Below are positions 29,584 through 41,000 of a stretch of 64,000 nucleotides of DNA, one piece after another. The stretch lies in NCBI RefSeq assembly GCF_900496995.4, contig NC_044009.1, positions 10,076,001 to 10,140,000 on the forward strand. The letters run 5' to 3'. The stretch is from Aquila chrysaetos chrysaetos. Its lineage: Eukaryota > Chordata > Aves > Accipitriformes > Accipitridae. The notes under the pieces were generated by a model, which made no database searches, was not told the DNA's origin, and saw only the letters and a program-made list of their open reading frames with translations. The translations under genes and the position numbers were made by a program. Within the stretch, counting starts at the first letter, position 1. The number at the start of each line of letters is the position of its first letter.

Positions 29584-29601
29584 GGGGGGGGGGGGGGGGG
29601 G
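29584..29601 (+). repeat. G18 homopolymer
   Basis: Eighteen consecutive guanines about 0.6 kb upstream of the SLX9 CpG island. Such a tract can form G-quadruplex structures and is often miscounted in assemblies. Confidence 0.9.
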
Positions 29602-30199
29602 CGATGTGAGTCCCTGGGGCTGCTCCCCACCATCAGGCCCTGGGAAACACAGCTCGGAGAGGGATGGGGAGGGCAGAGAAAGGCCAGCTGGAAAACGAAG
29701 ATGCATCAACCACAGAGCACCCATCGGCACTTTTTAAGAGCAAAACTACTGTGGTTCTCAAGGCTGGAGCTTTTCATTCACCTAGGGGGGAGAAGCGGCT
29801 TTGCATTTCACCCCCTTGCGTGCATGGAAAGGTACAGCTAGGGCTCAGGCTGTTTGTTGGGGGTCTCCACCTGGGTCCACGACTGCACCATCAAACACAT
29901 GCTCGGGCTCCACGGGGGCTCGTGAGGTATTTTCTGCTGTTGTGACTATGGAAATAATTTCTGACAGGGAGTTTGACTTCAGTTTTCTGTCCTACCGTGG
30001 CATCCTGGTCTCTGGTTAGTGCTACTGAGATGCCTCAGCTCTTCCAGGGGCTTAGGCCAGGCTTTTAACCGTTTTGCAGTCTCTGGGTTTAACCTAAGCA
30101 CACCTAAAGAACATGCTCGGGCTCTTTCCAGGAGCCACCTTCAGCAGGCTGCCTGTCCCCCTGCCAGCCTGAAGGCCATTAAGCCCCGGCTGCCCATCA

Positions 30200-31120
30200 A
30201 AGCGACGGGCGGCAGAGCGCTGGCGTTCAAGACGCCACCATTACGCTTCAGCGCTAACAGCCGCGAAGGTGCTTCTCGGGCTCTGCCCGTTGCGTGGGGA
30301 GGGGTGGTGGTGTCCCCGGGGGCCCCAACCCCGCCGGGGGCGGCGCTCCCCGCTGACACCGCCCTCCCGGCAGCCGTCGGTGCCAGCCGGCAGGGCCGGC
30401 CCCGGGGCGGGAGAGGCGCGGCACAGGCCGGCCCGCCCCCTTCCGCCGTGCCGCCCGCCATGGCTGGGAAGGCCAAGCGTCCGCGGCTCCACCGCGCCGC
30501 CCCCCGGCCCTGGCCCGCCCGGGATGCGCCGCCGCTCCCCCAGCCCGGCCCCGGCCCCGGCCCCGGCCCCGACCCCGGCGCGGGCGGCTGGATCGCGGCG
30601 GCCGGCAAGGTAGCGGAGGCGGGCGGGGAGCGGGGCGGCGTCACGTGGGGCGGGCGGGGCTCCGCCTCCCGCGCGCGGGCGGCGGCGGTCACGGGGCGGG
30701 CAGGGGGACGCGACGCACGGCGGGGGCGGGGCGGGGCTGGCGGCGGCGGCCGAGGCGGTGACACCCCGCCCACCCCTCACCCCCTCCGGCTGCGCCGGCA
30801 GCGGCGAGGGTTGGCGCTCGGTCCCTGGGCGGTCCCAGCCCTGCCCGGTCTGCCCAGCTCTTGGGACGCCGCGGAGTCCCAGGCGGTGGGCGTCGCGGGC
30901 GCAGGGCCCTGACGGGGCCTGAGGACACCCCTCGGTCCTGGGCACGGCGAAGCCGACAGGATCTGAGAGGGGCGGGAGGTGGGGTGACATGGCGTCCTGA
31001 AGGCCGGCCGGCCTCGCCGTCCTGCTGAGGAAAGGCCCGTTCCGCCCTTGTTGCGGTTCTCGCGGCCCTGAGCTCGCTGTGGCACCCCTTACTGGGCCGC
31101 TGCTGCTTGTCTCTCAGGCC
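30200..31120. promoter_or_regulatory. CpG island and promoter region of SLX9
   Basis: GC content and CpG frequency rise sharply against both flanks, with many GGGCGG-type Sp1 boxes and a CACGTG E-box at about 30642 just inside intron 1. No TATA box is evident. This fits a broad housekeeping-type promoter for the plus-strand gene starting at 30460. Open frames of about 180-250 codons on the minus strand here are products of the base composition. Whether the island also drives an antisense transcript cannot be told from the sequence. Confidence 0.75.
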
Positions 31121-32485
31121 GCGTATCACCAGCGGGAGTGTGCCCGCAAGGGCACGGCTCGTCAGGGCTGGTAGGGAGGCGAAACGAGGGAGCCTGGACC
31201 TTCGGCACTCCAGGGTGAGGTCCTGCCGGTGCACCCCGGGAGTCCCGGCGTGCTCCTCTGGTGGTGGCTATTGCCGCTCCAAACCATCGGCCACCATGAT
31301 GGAACTGCCACATAGTGGCAGCTATGGCAGCCACACTACGGCAGGCGCCACAGAATCCCCAGGCCTTTAGGATGCAGGGAGGAGAGCCTGCTTAGGGAGG
31401 TGGCGGTGACAGGCACCAGCGCTGCTACCACTGCTGGGGGGAGAGGGTGCCTGCGCTGCATCTCGGTGGGGTAACTTGGATGCAGTAGTGGGGATCGTTG
31501 TCAGCAAGTGTTGGGAGCGGAGCGGTAACTGGCTCGTTTGGCAGTCGTTCTTTTCGATTTCAGGTTAGGACAGGTGGAAATGAGCTGTCAGTTTACACGC
31601 AGTCGTTTAGGAGATTTAGACCGTGTCTGGTTTCACCAGCTGTCTTATTAATACGCAGTTCAGGTTAAAGCTGGGTGTCTCCCCCAGCCCCCTCACAGCA
31701 AGGACACAGAACAGCAGTAAATGGTTTTTATATGCCTACCCTTCCTTGTGAGGAGGGGGGAATAGGCTGTGACATATATGCTGGTTTTATGCCAGTATGA
31801 AGTTATGTGTCGGTGCTGGGAGATACTGCTGGCTAACATAGTAAGTTCTTCTAAGCCAACCAGAGAAGCTACTGCAAAGCTTAGAACTTAGGGTATTGCA
31901 TGCTTAAAGGAAATAGATGCTGAAGATTTAGTAAGTTGCTAGTAGTCACTGAATCTGCTTAACATCCATCGATTTAGGATTTAGCCCCTAATGTGCTCAT
32001 TTGTTGCTTATCTGTATTGTTATGTACCTGTAATAAATCTGGCTTTTCCTAAGGACGCCATTCACAGTTCTCCTAGGAGTAATACCTGAATTCACTTGAG
32101 TGAGGCAAGGTTGGGTTGAGGTAGAAGTCTGTTAGGAATAGAACAGTCCAAAATGTGACTTTGTGAAAATTCCTTCTGGGTGGAAGAGCCTGGGGGGGCC
32201 AGGCCAGTGGGGTGATTTATGTAACCCTGCCTGCTCAGGAGAGGCACCTGCAGGCTGCTGCTGGAGTGTGCACCCTGCTCCCATCTGGCTGGTGCTGGGT
32301 TTAATTTTTTTTTTTTAAATGAACGTTGGCTGATGGTGTTTGTACTGACTCCTGCTTAATGTTTCTTTTGGATAAGGACTGGGACTTCCCGTCCTCTGAT
32401 GTCTTCTCGGGGCTGGAGATTGACCCTGGTACTCTAGTAAGGAAGCTCGACTTGGACTCCAGAAGCATCATCTCCTCCAGAACAG
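30460..32485 (+). CDS. SLX9: SLX9 ribosome biogenesis factor, first two exons (partial)
   Basis: Exon 1 (30460-30609, 50 codons) begins MAGKAKRPRLHRAA in a strong Kozak context (GCCCGCCATGG) and has a Pro-Gly repeat. Exon 2 (32377-32485, 36 codons plus one base) reads DWDFPSSDVFSGLEIDPGTL and continues to RKLDLDSRSI. It aligns with the human SLX9/FAM207A segment around KDWAF…FARTKIDP…VQKLELDVRSV. The junction AAG|gtagcg to ataag|GAC is phase 0. The donor ACAG|gtttgt leaves phase 1. SLX9 family proteins are small basic nucleolar factors that help process and export the small ribosomal subunit. The later basic exons (KKEKMKLRRE-like in human) are not found in the window, so the gene runs past 64000. 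Orientation next to ITGB2 agrees with human 21q22.3, which supports the call. Confidence 0.85.
30543..30575 (+). repeat. CCCGGC hexamer repeat within SLX9 exon 1
   Basis: About five copies of a GGCCCC/CCCGGC hexamer encode the (Pro-Gly)n stretch at residues 29-38 or so of SLX9. Because the unit is six bases, expansion or contraction keeps the frame. Human has an unrelated Pro/Ala-rich stretch at the same place, so this is a tolerant linker. Confidence 0.75.
30610..32376 (+). other. SLX9 intron 1
   Basis: The 1.77-kb intron starts in the CpG island and becomes AT-richer after 31.5 kb. No repeat element or extra exon is recognised. A run of ten T lies at 32307-32316, ahead of the exon 2 acceptor. 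Confidence 0.65.
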
Positions 32486-33287
32486 GTTTGTTGTTGTATT
32501 TTGAATGAGCGCCACGTTGGGTTGTGAGCAAAGACACTGGGGACTGTATTTGCAGTGGCTGTCGGAACAAGCCCAGGAGAATTGAACCCAAACACAGCTT
32601 CCTGTGTTCCTCCTGCAGGGGCTTTCAAAAGTGGTTTCTGTTTGGGGTTGGAGGAGGCAGAGGGGCATGTATGTGCTTAGTGCTCCTTTGGTGGGAAACT
32701 AGCTTCAGGCTACCTGGCGGCTGCTGGGCTGTGCTGTGCAGCTGGAGCCCCCACCAGCAGCTGCCATTTGTACCCATATATTTTGTAAGCAAGTTGCTTG
32801 TTGTGCCTCACAGAGTGAGGGAGTGGGAAGGTTGTGTGAAGACACATTTGCTGGAGATGCTTGCCCTCTGCACAGAAACCTTTGTGAAATGTATTGTTCT
32901 CAAAACACTGAGCTCGTTGTTCGTAACTCTCCTGGGAAAAGGCCATGTGTGCATGTGTGTGTGCGTGTAAGCATAGCAATCTCTTTAATTAAATTAGACA
33001 GCATGTTGTTGAAGGCTGACAGCCTGCAATCCTAGTCTTTCATTGCAGGCTACAGCTGTACATGTCTGGTTTATAAATAGACCTATGCTGCTGGTCCCTG
33101 TGCAGTGCTGATGATGCAGATGTGCGGTGCCTGCCTATGTTTAACCCTCTCTTGAGGCTGCGTGCTGGCTTCCTGCAGACAGTGATGCTGACCTGAATGC
33201 TTTGTGCTCCCTCGCACTTTCCAGATGATCAGCTAAAAATAGCTGTTCATTTGGGGGCTCAAAACTGCAATTCCATGAGGCAAAAAG

Positions 33288-33290
<3 letters not shown>

Positions 33291-33319
<29 letters not shown>
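33291..33319 (+). repeat. T29 homopolymer
   Basis: Twenty-nine consecutive thymines. No element body is identified on either side, so this is scored only as a homopolymer. Confidence 0.9.
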
Positions 33320-33324
<5 letters not shown>

Positions 33325-33729
33325 TTCCCAAGCCGCTGTGCCCTTTCTTGTATCACTCTGGAGCCATGTGGAGGCTTTTTCATTATGGAAATCAATTCAT
33401 TTTTTTTGTGTTAATTCAGTGAACTGTGACTAGGCTGTGCATACAATGGCAGAAGCCCTGGAGTTAGAAAAGAAATTCTAGGCAGACCTGCTCTGTCTCC
33501 TGGGATCTCTGGTCAGCTGGGAGCCTGTTCAGCAGGAAATTCAACTTGACTCCAACCCCGCCCCCACTCCCTTCCTCCCATCCCCCCTTAGCTTAGTGCA
33601 CAGGGCAGGAGGGTAGGATTCTCCTACACATTGTTATTTTAAGATTTAATAGCAGGGCAAAAAAGTGTTTCTCTCCCACTTGCTTTTCAAGCTCTAAGAA
33701 GGTCAAGTGGGCAGACTGTAGGTAGGCTT

Positions 33730-33762
33730 ACTCTCTCTCTCTCTCTCCCCCCCTCTCTCTCC
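33730..33762 (+). repeat. CT dinucleotide microsatellite
   Basis: Two (CT)n runs separated by a short poly-C stretch. Simple repeat within the presumed SLX9 intron. Confidence 0.85.
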
Positions 33763-35504
33763 TGTGCTTTTCACAGCTGAAGAAGATTTTTTTCTGTCAA
33801 GGATGCCACGTAGCAGTTGAGAAAGCTGGTATATTTGTCCTCCCTGTGTGTGCGTGCACATGTGCGTCGCATTACCTAAGATTATCACATTATCTAAGAT
33901 TGCTCGTATCTCTGTGTTTTGTGTTACGATCTGGCCTTGTGCTGTGACGCTTTAGGATCAGCCAGGAAAACTTCAGTGTGGGCTTAGAGAGGCCTGCAGC
34001 GCATGAGTGAAACAAGGGATCCATTACAGGGCTTGGACCTGGCAGAAAACACTCTGCTGGGTTACCGAGCCCAGCTGGCAGCTACAGGTTTTGGCTCTGT
34101 TATCGCTCTTCCTTAGACCCTGCATCTCTCTGCTTTTGGAGGTGTAGTTCCCCGGAAGCCAGCATCTCACTCCATGGCTGTGCTTCCATGGCATTGCAGC
34201 TTGGTTGAAGGTATCTGCATAAGACGTTTCCAGGTAAAACGTTTGCCCTTCCTACTACTATTCTGCCTCTGTTCTTTTCTCCACTTGGGCTTGCGCGTTT
34301 TGGCTTTGTGCTTGAACTGGGGGACCCAACTTTTGTCTTGACAGAGCCCGAGCACCAAAGCTATGTGAGCTGGAGTGCTCTCTGCTAATTCTGAAACTGT
34401 CAGATGTGGAGCTGGCCCAGAAGGATATGCGGGGTTGAGAGATTGCTTGTTGCTGGAAAAGTGAGGAAGAAGAGGTGGTGATGTTGGCTTGCAGCTCCAC
34501 CGGTCAGCACACCCCCTCACCGTTTAAGAGAGGATAGCGGCTGGCTGGATCAGCGGAAGGGACCTGGAAAGCCTGGTGTCCTCAGAGTATGGTGCAGGGG
34601 GAGCCGTTGTTCCTAGACCAGTTTGAAGTGGTGGTGTAGGGGGAAGAGCCAGCCAGGCCTGCTCCTGTGGGGCTACCTGGAAGACTTGGAGGGTTGTGGA
34701 GCTCCCTTTCCTCTCTGTCTTGTTTCATTGTCCTTCTCTAACTGGGATGAGTAGATGACTATGATGGAGCATCTTTAGCTGGCTACTTCTCTTGGGTTCC
34801 TTGGCCTCCCTCTCTGCCTTCTATGCCTAGGATGTACTTTCTGGTTCCCCGCTTTGTCCATCCTCTGCCTGTTTGACATGCTTGTGTAGTTCCTTCCTCT
34901 CTCCCAGCCTGGCCTGGACAGACTTTTTTTTCAGGGTTTGTGTTCAGCTTTGTTGTCAGAGAGGATGACTGCCTTCTCCTCATGTTCCTAGTTCCTAAGG
35001 CAGGTTTCAAGTTGCCCTGTCTTCATTCAAAGCAGCCTTCAGAAGGATGGGAGTGTGGGGAGATGTGTAAGTGTGGGCCTTGGGTACAGTGGGGGGAAAG
35101 GCTGCCTGAACTGTGGGGTTCTAACAAAGACAGTCAGGGCAGCTTGGGCAGGAGGCAGAGAGGTGACATTTTTAATTCACTGAATTATTTGGAGTACCTG
35201 TAAAATCAGCTGGTAGTGACAAATGAAAAATACCCCGTGTACTGAATTTTTACACTGTGCTTCATTCTACAGGTCTGGTCTCTTCCAATTAAAATCTAGT
35301 CTGAGGAAGAGCTTGAAATGGGGTTAGATTTTAGAAGATGTCAGCTTGGAGCTCAACACTGGTCAAAAAAGAAAATCGGCTGTTGGGAAGTAGGAAGAAA
35401 AGAGAATGACCTGGAGAGCGTTGTTATGCTCCATAAATAAATCCATGGTGCATGCAGCTATTTGATGCTATGTGTGGCCCTCGTCCTCTCGTCTCAGAAA
35501 AATG

Positions 35505-35690
35505 TAGCAGACCAGCAAAGGTTCAGAGAAAGGCAGCAAGGCTGCTCAGAGGCCTGGGGTGCCTCTTTAGTTGTTCCTAAAGCAAAAGCCCTGGGCTCTT
35601 CAGCTGGGGGAAGGCAGCAAGGCAGGGTGTGATGGAAGCCTGGAAACTGCATGGTGAGGGAGTGTGGGTGCGACTGCTGTCTCTTCCACT
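35505..35690 (+). mobile_element. Possible degenerate CR1 fragment
   Basis: The piece from about 35519 (GTTCAGAGAAAGGCAGCAAG … GGCCTGGGGTGCC … GGGCTCTTCAGC) recalls the 3' untranslated body of avian CR1 elements, where 'ttcagagaagggcaacaaag', 'ggcctggagcacc' and 'gactgttcagcctgg' occur in that order. It is heavily diverged, and neither end can be set. Confidence 0.35.
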
Positions 35691-37357
35691 ACAATCCTGG
35701 AAGAAGCAGTGGCAAGAGCAGATGGTAGACATGCACCTGAACAAGACATTTTGTGTCTCACATGGCGAATTCAGCTCTGGGCTCTGCATCCATGCATGAT
35801 ACGAGTGCTGTATGTTTCTGTGGGTTCAGAAAGCAGCTGCACAGATTGATGGAGCTGTCAGGGTTTCTTAATGCAAGAACTCGTCTGGTTTGGGATGCAT
35901 AGGTGGAACGTGGTGGTTCTGCTCTTGCTGGGTCTTAGGTGGAAAAAGGAAGGGATATGGAGGTCTAGAAATGGCTTATAGTGTTGCAACAGGACTGGAG
36001 ACAGGCTTCCCCTGCCCTGGGGTGGTGGTCCTAAATCCAGTGAGGTCCCTTTGTGCAGTGCAGAGAGGCAGCCAGAGGGCTGTGCGGTGGCTCAGGCCAC
36101 CGGGATATGCAGGGAGGGGACATGGGCTGCCACCAGGGCAGTGTGGGACAGCTGGGGCAAGAGGAAGGCCTGCACCGTGACCATGGGGCTGTGTGATGTG
36201 CTAGGGGTTAACTAAACAACAGCAGAGCATGGTTACTTCCATGTGATGAAAACCTTCATCTGGAAGACCTGCTTTGATGTGCTGGAGCCAGAGGGATGCA
36301 ATCCTGTAGGAAACCAAGCCATTGTCATGCTGGGTCTCGGGAGCTATTGCCTGTAGCCACCAACGAGAGACGAGACCTCTGTCCCTACTGTTTTTCCCCT
36401 TAGTTTTCCTCAATTTAAGTGACCAGCTTTTGCTGCTCTTTTGGCTGTGGTTATTCTGAGGGAACAGGGAGGAGCACGATACGCAAGTTGGGAAGTTCAG
36501 CATCTATAGCAGGGTTAGCATCTCGGTTAACACGAGTGGTTGTGTGTGCCCATGCAGGTAGGTGCTGGAGCTGAAAGGAAATGGAAAGAGGCCCCTTGTT
36601 TTGGGAGGATAAACTGGTGGTGTTGGTTCTTACCAACTGAAAGCCGTGTTTTTCTGAGGTTTTCTGAGGATTCCTGGTGCATCTGGTGGAGGCAGGGTGC
36701 CCCATTGAAGTATCTGCTACTCTCATGGTAATGGTCTCATTGCTTCCCTTAGCTACAAGGCTGATTCAACGTGCTTGTTGTGATCGGTGTGAGGTTCAGC
36801 TTAGGCTGTTCTGGCATCAGTCATTCTTGTGGCATGAGAAGGAAAGGGTGGAACTGTAATAAAAAATGTCACCCAAATGGAATTCATTTTAGGTGAGTCT
36901 TGCATGTGTGATGGTAGAAAGCTAGTGGTCTAAAATGGAAAGTATTTTAATACGGGGGGCTCTCAGCCATGTCGTACTGTGAAGCAGACCTGCTGCAACT
37001 ACTCTCTCCTGCTCTGCTTTTTGTCTTTAATCATTAGCTCATCTTAACACCAGATTCCAGATGATTTCCCCATGCTCGTAGGTAACAAAATCCAGCAACA
37101 TCACTGTGAACACTGATGTTAAGTCCGTGAGTGAGTTGCTTGCTGAATGATTGCTTCCTATCAGTGTAGTTTACTTAGCCACTGATGTAATGTAAATCAA
37201 ATGCTTTGCCATAATCTAATCCATGCAAGGACCTCTGTTACTAGTGTGAGTGAATAAATCTCATCTAGGTGAGCCTCTGTAGCGTGGGAATTAAATGTTT
37301 CCAACTAAGTAAAAAATAATAGCCTGTCCTACTGTTGTATGGGAGGCTTACTGCTCT

Positions 37358-37359
<2 letters not shown>

Positions 37360-37388
<29 letters not shown>
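37360..37388 (+). repeat. T29 homopolymer
   Basis: A run of 29 thymines followed by a pyrimidine-rich CTTTCGCTTTCC stretch. No associated retroposon body recognised. Confidence 0.9.
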
Positions 37389-37822
37389 CTTTCGCTTTCC
37401 TTCCTCAGTGTTTGAAGCAAGGGCCTGTTCAAATGTGGCTCTGGCAAACCAGTTGCCTGGGAATGTCTCTTTTTTTGGAGTGGATGATGAACCAGTTGTG
37501 GAATGATATGAACAACTGGACTGGCAGCTTCCTGCTTTATTTTCAGCTTCTCCAGAAGGGAACTATGGCAAGATGAGTGGTGTTGAGAAAGCAAAAGTGC
37601 AATGGCAGCAAGTGCTACCACTTCAGAATTGCTTGCAAAACCTTAGCTTGTCACCTTGATTTCTGAGGTTGTGGCAAGAGTAGCTTTTGCTGCAGATTGC
37701 TCTAGCTCTTCCTGTGCCACTGGTGAGCCAGGAAAATGTGAAACATGGATTAAAACCATTTGCTGCCACCGGTCCTGGACCAGTAAAGGGTCCTTAAGGA
37801 GACCATAAGGTCTACCAGAAGG

Positions 37823-38050
37823 TAGGTTTAGACTGGACATAAAGACAACATTTTTTTACGATGAGGGTGGTGAGACACTGGAACAGGTTGCCCAGAGAAG
37901 CTGTGGATGCCCTGTCATTGGAAGTGTTCAAGGTCAGGTTGGACAGGGTTTTCAGCAACCTGATCTAGTGAAAGATGAAAGCAGGGTTGGACTAGATGAT
38001 CTTTGAAGGTCTTTTCCGACCCAAACCACTCTGTGAGTCTATGATTCTAT
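37823..38050 (+). mobile_element. CR1 LINE, 5'-truncated 3' end
   Basis: About 230 bases match the well-known 3' tail of chicken repeat 1: a 'ggtttagactggacat' start, 'ggaacaggttgcccagagaagctg', 'gaagtgttcaaggtcaggttgga', 'ggttggactagatgatcttt' and the terminal ATTCTAT octamer-type end at 38044-38050. CR1 copies are usually truncated at the 5' end and lack target duplications and poly(A), as seen here. Orientation is plus. It is noncoding and inert. Confidence 0.92.
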
Positions 38051-41000
38051 ACTGAGGTGGGGGGCACAGAGTGACAGAGGACATTAGCCTGAACAGAGGT
38101 TGTGCTGGACCTTGCTGTTGCTGAAGCCTGGATCTGCACAACATGATGCAAAACTATAGGGGAGTTTCAGGCATGCATGCTGTAGTATCTGACTTTCCCT
38201 TTGTATCTTGAGAGTCTTCGTCCTCTGGTGACCAGGACTGTCTTGCAGGATGGGTTCCTCTGTCAGTGGCACAGAGGGGAGCAGAGGAATGAAATTACTG
38301 AGCATCTGACAAAGAAGGAAGTCCCTTTTCCTCCTGAAGAAATGTGGAGACAGGAGAGAACAAAATCAGGCCAAGCAGGAACCTGACAGCTTGGAATTGT
38401 TGGAGTCTGCAGGCTGTGTACAGCCTTGTTTTTCCCCTTTCGTAGATACTCTGTGAGTTCTGTTTGTTACCAAACCTCCCTCTGCAGAGTCACTGACTGC
38501 CGTTCTGGTCTGCACCTCAGCTTCTGCTCTGGTGTTCCAGATTTACTGTGTCTGTCACGTATCTGCTTCCTTCTCCTTGGGCTCTGCAGCTGCTTGTCCA
38601 ATTCTGTTCTCCTTTTATAGCCTCAAATGAGAAGCAGAAAAGCTGTGGTTGGTTGGCATCGTGGCCCTGCCATGGGACCATATACTAACTTCATGTGACA
38701 TGGTTTGCTTGCTGTTTGGTTTTGGGTTTTTTTTAATGGGTGATGTGCCAGAATCAATGTAAGACCTCTCCTCTTCCAGCATCGCTGTTCCTGCAGTGTC
38801 TGGACTCATGGTTACCACTGCAGTGGATCCACTGTTGCATTGCTTGCAGAATTGCAGCTCTGGCCAGTCCTCCATTACTATTCAGGAGCTCTGACAGGAT
38901 GCAAATCTTTGTGTCCCGTAATTTATTCCTGTCTGTTTGTTGGATTCTGCTTGTTTGTGGCCTTTAAATATTGTGGTTCTTCCTCTTCTGTCCTCACCCC
39001 TGATCACGTTTCTCCATGAAATGCTTCTGTGCGTAATCCTAGAGTTGTGCTGTTGGTAGGAGCAGGTTGCTTCTGTTGGGAAGATGTTTGCTGTGTTACT
39101 CTGCAGGCCATGGTGCTAGTCTGCCCTCCTGCTGTGTCTAATCCTAGCGCTGTGCACCTTCTTTAGGCAGATTTTTGGTGACGTGAATCGGTAAGAACAG
39201 GCTGGAGATGTCGGCAGCCTTCCCATTGCATATATTTTGAGGCTTTCCTTCACCTCCCGTACAGCGTGCTGCCTGTCATGTCATGTACCCCCCTTCAGCT
39301 GTGCCTTCCTGGGTATTGTGCAGTGCTTGGCCTTGTGAAGCTGGAGGTTTCCTGTTTGTTTGGGGTTTTTGTTGTTTGTTTTTTTTCTTTTGGCATGTTA
39401 GAGCATTTAGCAATTGAAGGATTAAAAAAAAAATTAATCCTGCTTGTTTTAATGAATGCATCCTTTCTAAGTAACAGTTTTAAGCCTTTGGTGCTTTTTC
39501 TTAATGCGCGTTTGGGATATTTTTAAATCTGCTTGTGTTGGTCATTTGCCATGTCCCTGGTGTGGAAAGCTGCTGGATCTTCACAATTCTGCTGCTGTCA
39601 CTTTTCTTCAGCATTTAATTCTGTGCTGGCAGCTGTCACACCCGTCTTGTGTTTGTTTTGTGCAGAGTGCCTTTTTCAAGCTGTTCCCCACTGTAACGCT
39701 CTTCAGATGGAAAGGGGTGAAAACGGTTTGCTCCGCAAACTGAGCATAACAGTGAGTGGCCTGTGAGGAGTGGCTGTAGCATCTCCAATGTGTGTGTAAA
39801 ATGCAACGTGCTGTGCTAGTCCAAAATGACAAGATATTCCTGCTCCATCTGTCTTTGGTATTAGCTGCCCAGGCTTCGGTCTGTGTGAATTTTGGGATCA
39901 TTGAAATGCTCTCCCTTAAGCTGGTGTCAGAGGTAGCCTGTTGGTGATGCCCTTGGTGGTGTTGCACTGAAATGATTTGACCATCTTTGAAAATCTCTAC
40001 TTGGCATGTGGATGCTGCCCTAGGAGGAGCGACTGTTTGAATGGCATTTGAGCTGGGATTTCTTGCTTTCATGGGTGGGGACTGGATATCAACATGGCTT
40101 TAAAATGGGGCACCTAAGCTCCATCAAAGGAGCCTTCAGCTACTGCAGCTTGGATAAAGCTCAGCCTTGATCACTTGAAGTTGTGCTTCCAGCCTGTCCC
40201 ACTCATCTGCTGCCCCTGATGCAGGTGATAGCAGCTGCTGCTTTTTGCAGTCTCGGGGCACACAGAGTAGCTCTGCAGTATCCCTTGCCTTTTGCCCCAA
40301 CAGGCTGAGAATGACACATGCCAGTGGGCATCCAGCCTTGGGTAGAGACCAGCTCCCCTTCCCTGTGCAGGCTCGAGGGGCCTGGGGAGAAAGGCTCAGG
40401 AAAGCCAGCAACCTTTTTGACAGTTCTTTGTTTCTCTTTTGTATTCTTACCTCCACTGTATCTTCAGCTACCCAGCAGACACGAATAGTCAAAGCACAGC
40501 CACCTTCGGCCTTGAGGACTTTCTCCCAGGGCAGGCGTGGGCTGCACACCTCTCCTTTGCCTGCCTCTCCCCACCCACGTACCTTCTGCAAGGTGTCCGT
40601 GTACTTTGTGTAACCTGCACAGGTCAAGGATGTGTCCCAGGACTGGGGCATGCAGGTTTCAGGTCAAACTGCAAACTTCCCTCCATACGCTGGTGTTTTC
40701 TCTGACATCGTGTGTAAAAGTGCTTGAAACCTCCAATAAAAGAATTTGCAAGAAAGGAAAAATTCCCGGGAAAGGGGAAATGCTGGGCAGGGATTAAACA
40801 GGCAAAATGATACTCTTTACATCTCTCCCAAGCCCCAAGGTTAATAACTTGGCATCCAGAAATGGCTATGAAGGACACTGTATGTGTCTTTATTACATTA
40901 ACTGGGGGAGCAGTTCCTCTGCCTGTTCGCAGAAGTGCAGTCCAAAAAGCATTGCTCACTTCCAAGCCTTGAGCTGAGCTGTAACTAACCCTGTCCGTCA

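Larger units (their letters stand above)
19831..30150. other. Intergenic and ITGB2 5' region, no recognised protein gene
   Basis: About 10 kb between the first ITGB2 coding exon and the SLX9 CpG island. ITGB2 must have at least one noncoding exon and its promoter somewhere here. I find simple repeats (A19 at 22121, AT-rich array at 24.56-24.74 kb, a four-copy 11-bp array at 26.69 kb, A26 at 27224, G18 at 29584) but no conserved coding exon. Open frames of up to 230 codons near 25.0-26.1 kb run on both strands through GC-rich DNA without recognisable domains, and I treat them as chance. Confidence 0.55.

Noticed and set aside
30141-30990. Minus-strand frames of 210-249 codons in the CpG island
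   Set aside because: Composition is Pro/Arg/Ala/Gly as expected from random reading of CpG-rich DNA, and they oppose the SLX9 first exon. No domain is visible.
38201-38386. Candidate later SLX9 exon (basic, Glu-rich peptide TKKEVPFPPEEMW)
   Set aside because: It does not align with the conserved SLX9 block, starts just after a CR1 tail, and lacks a convincing in-phase acceptor.
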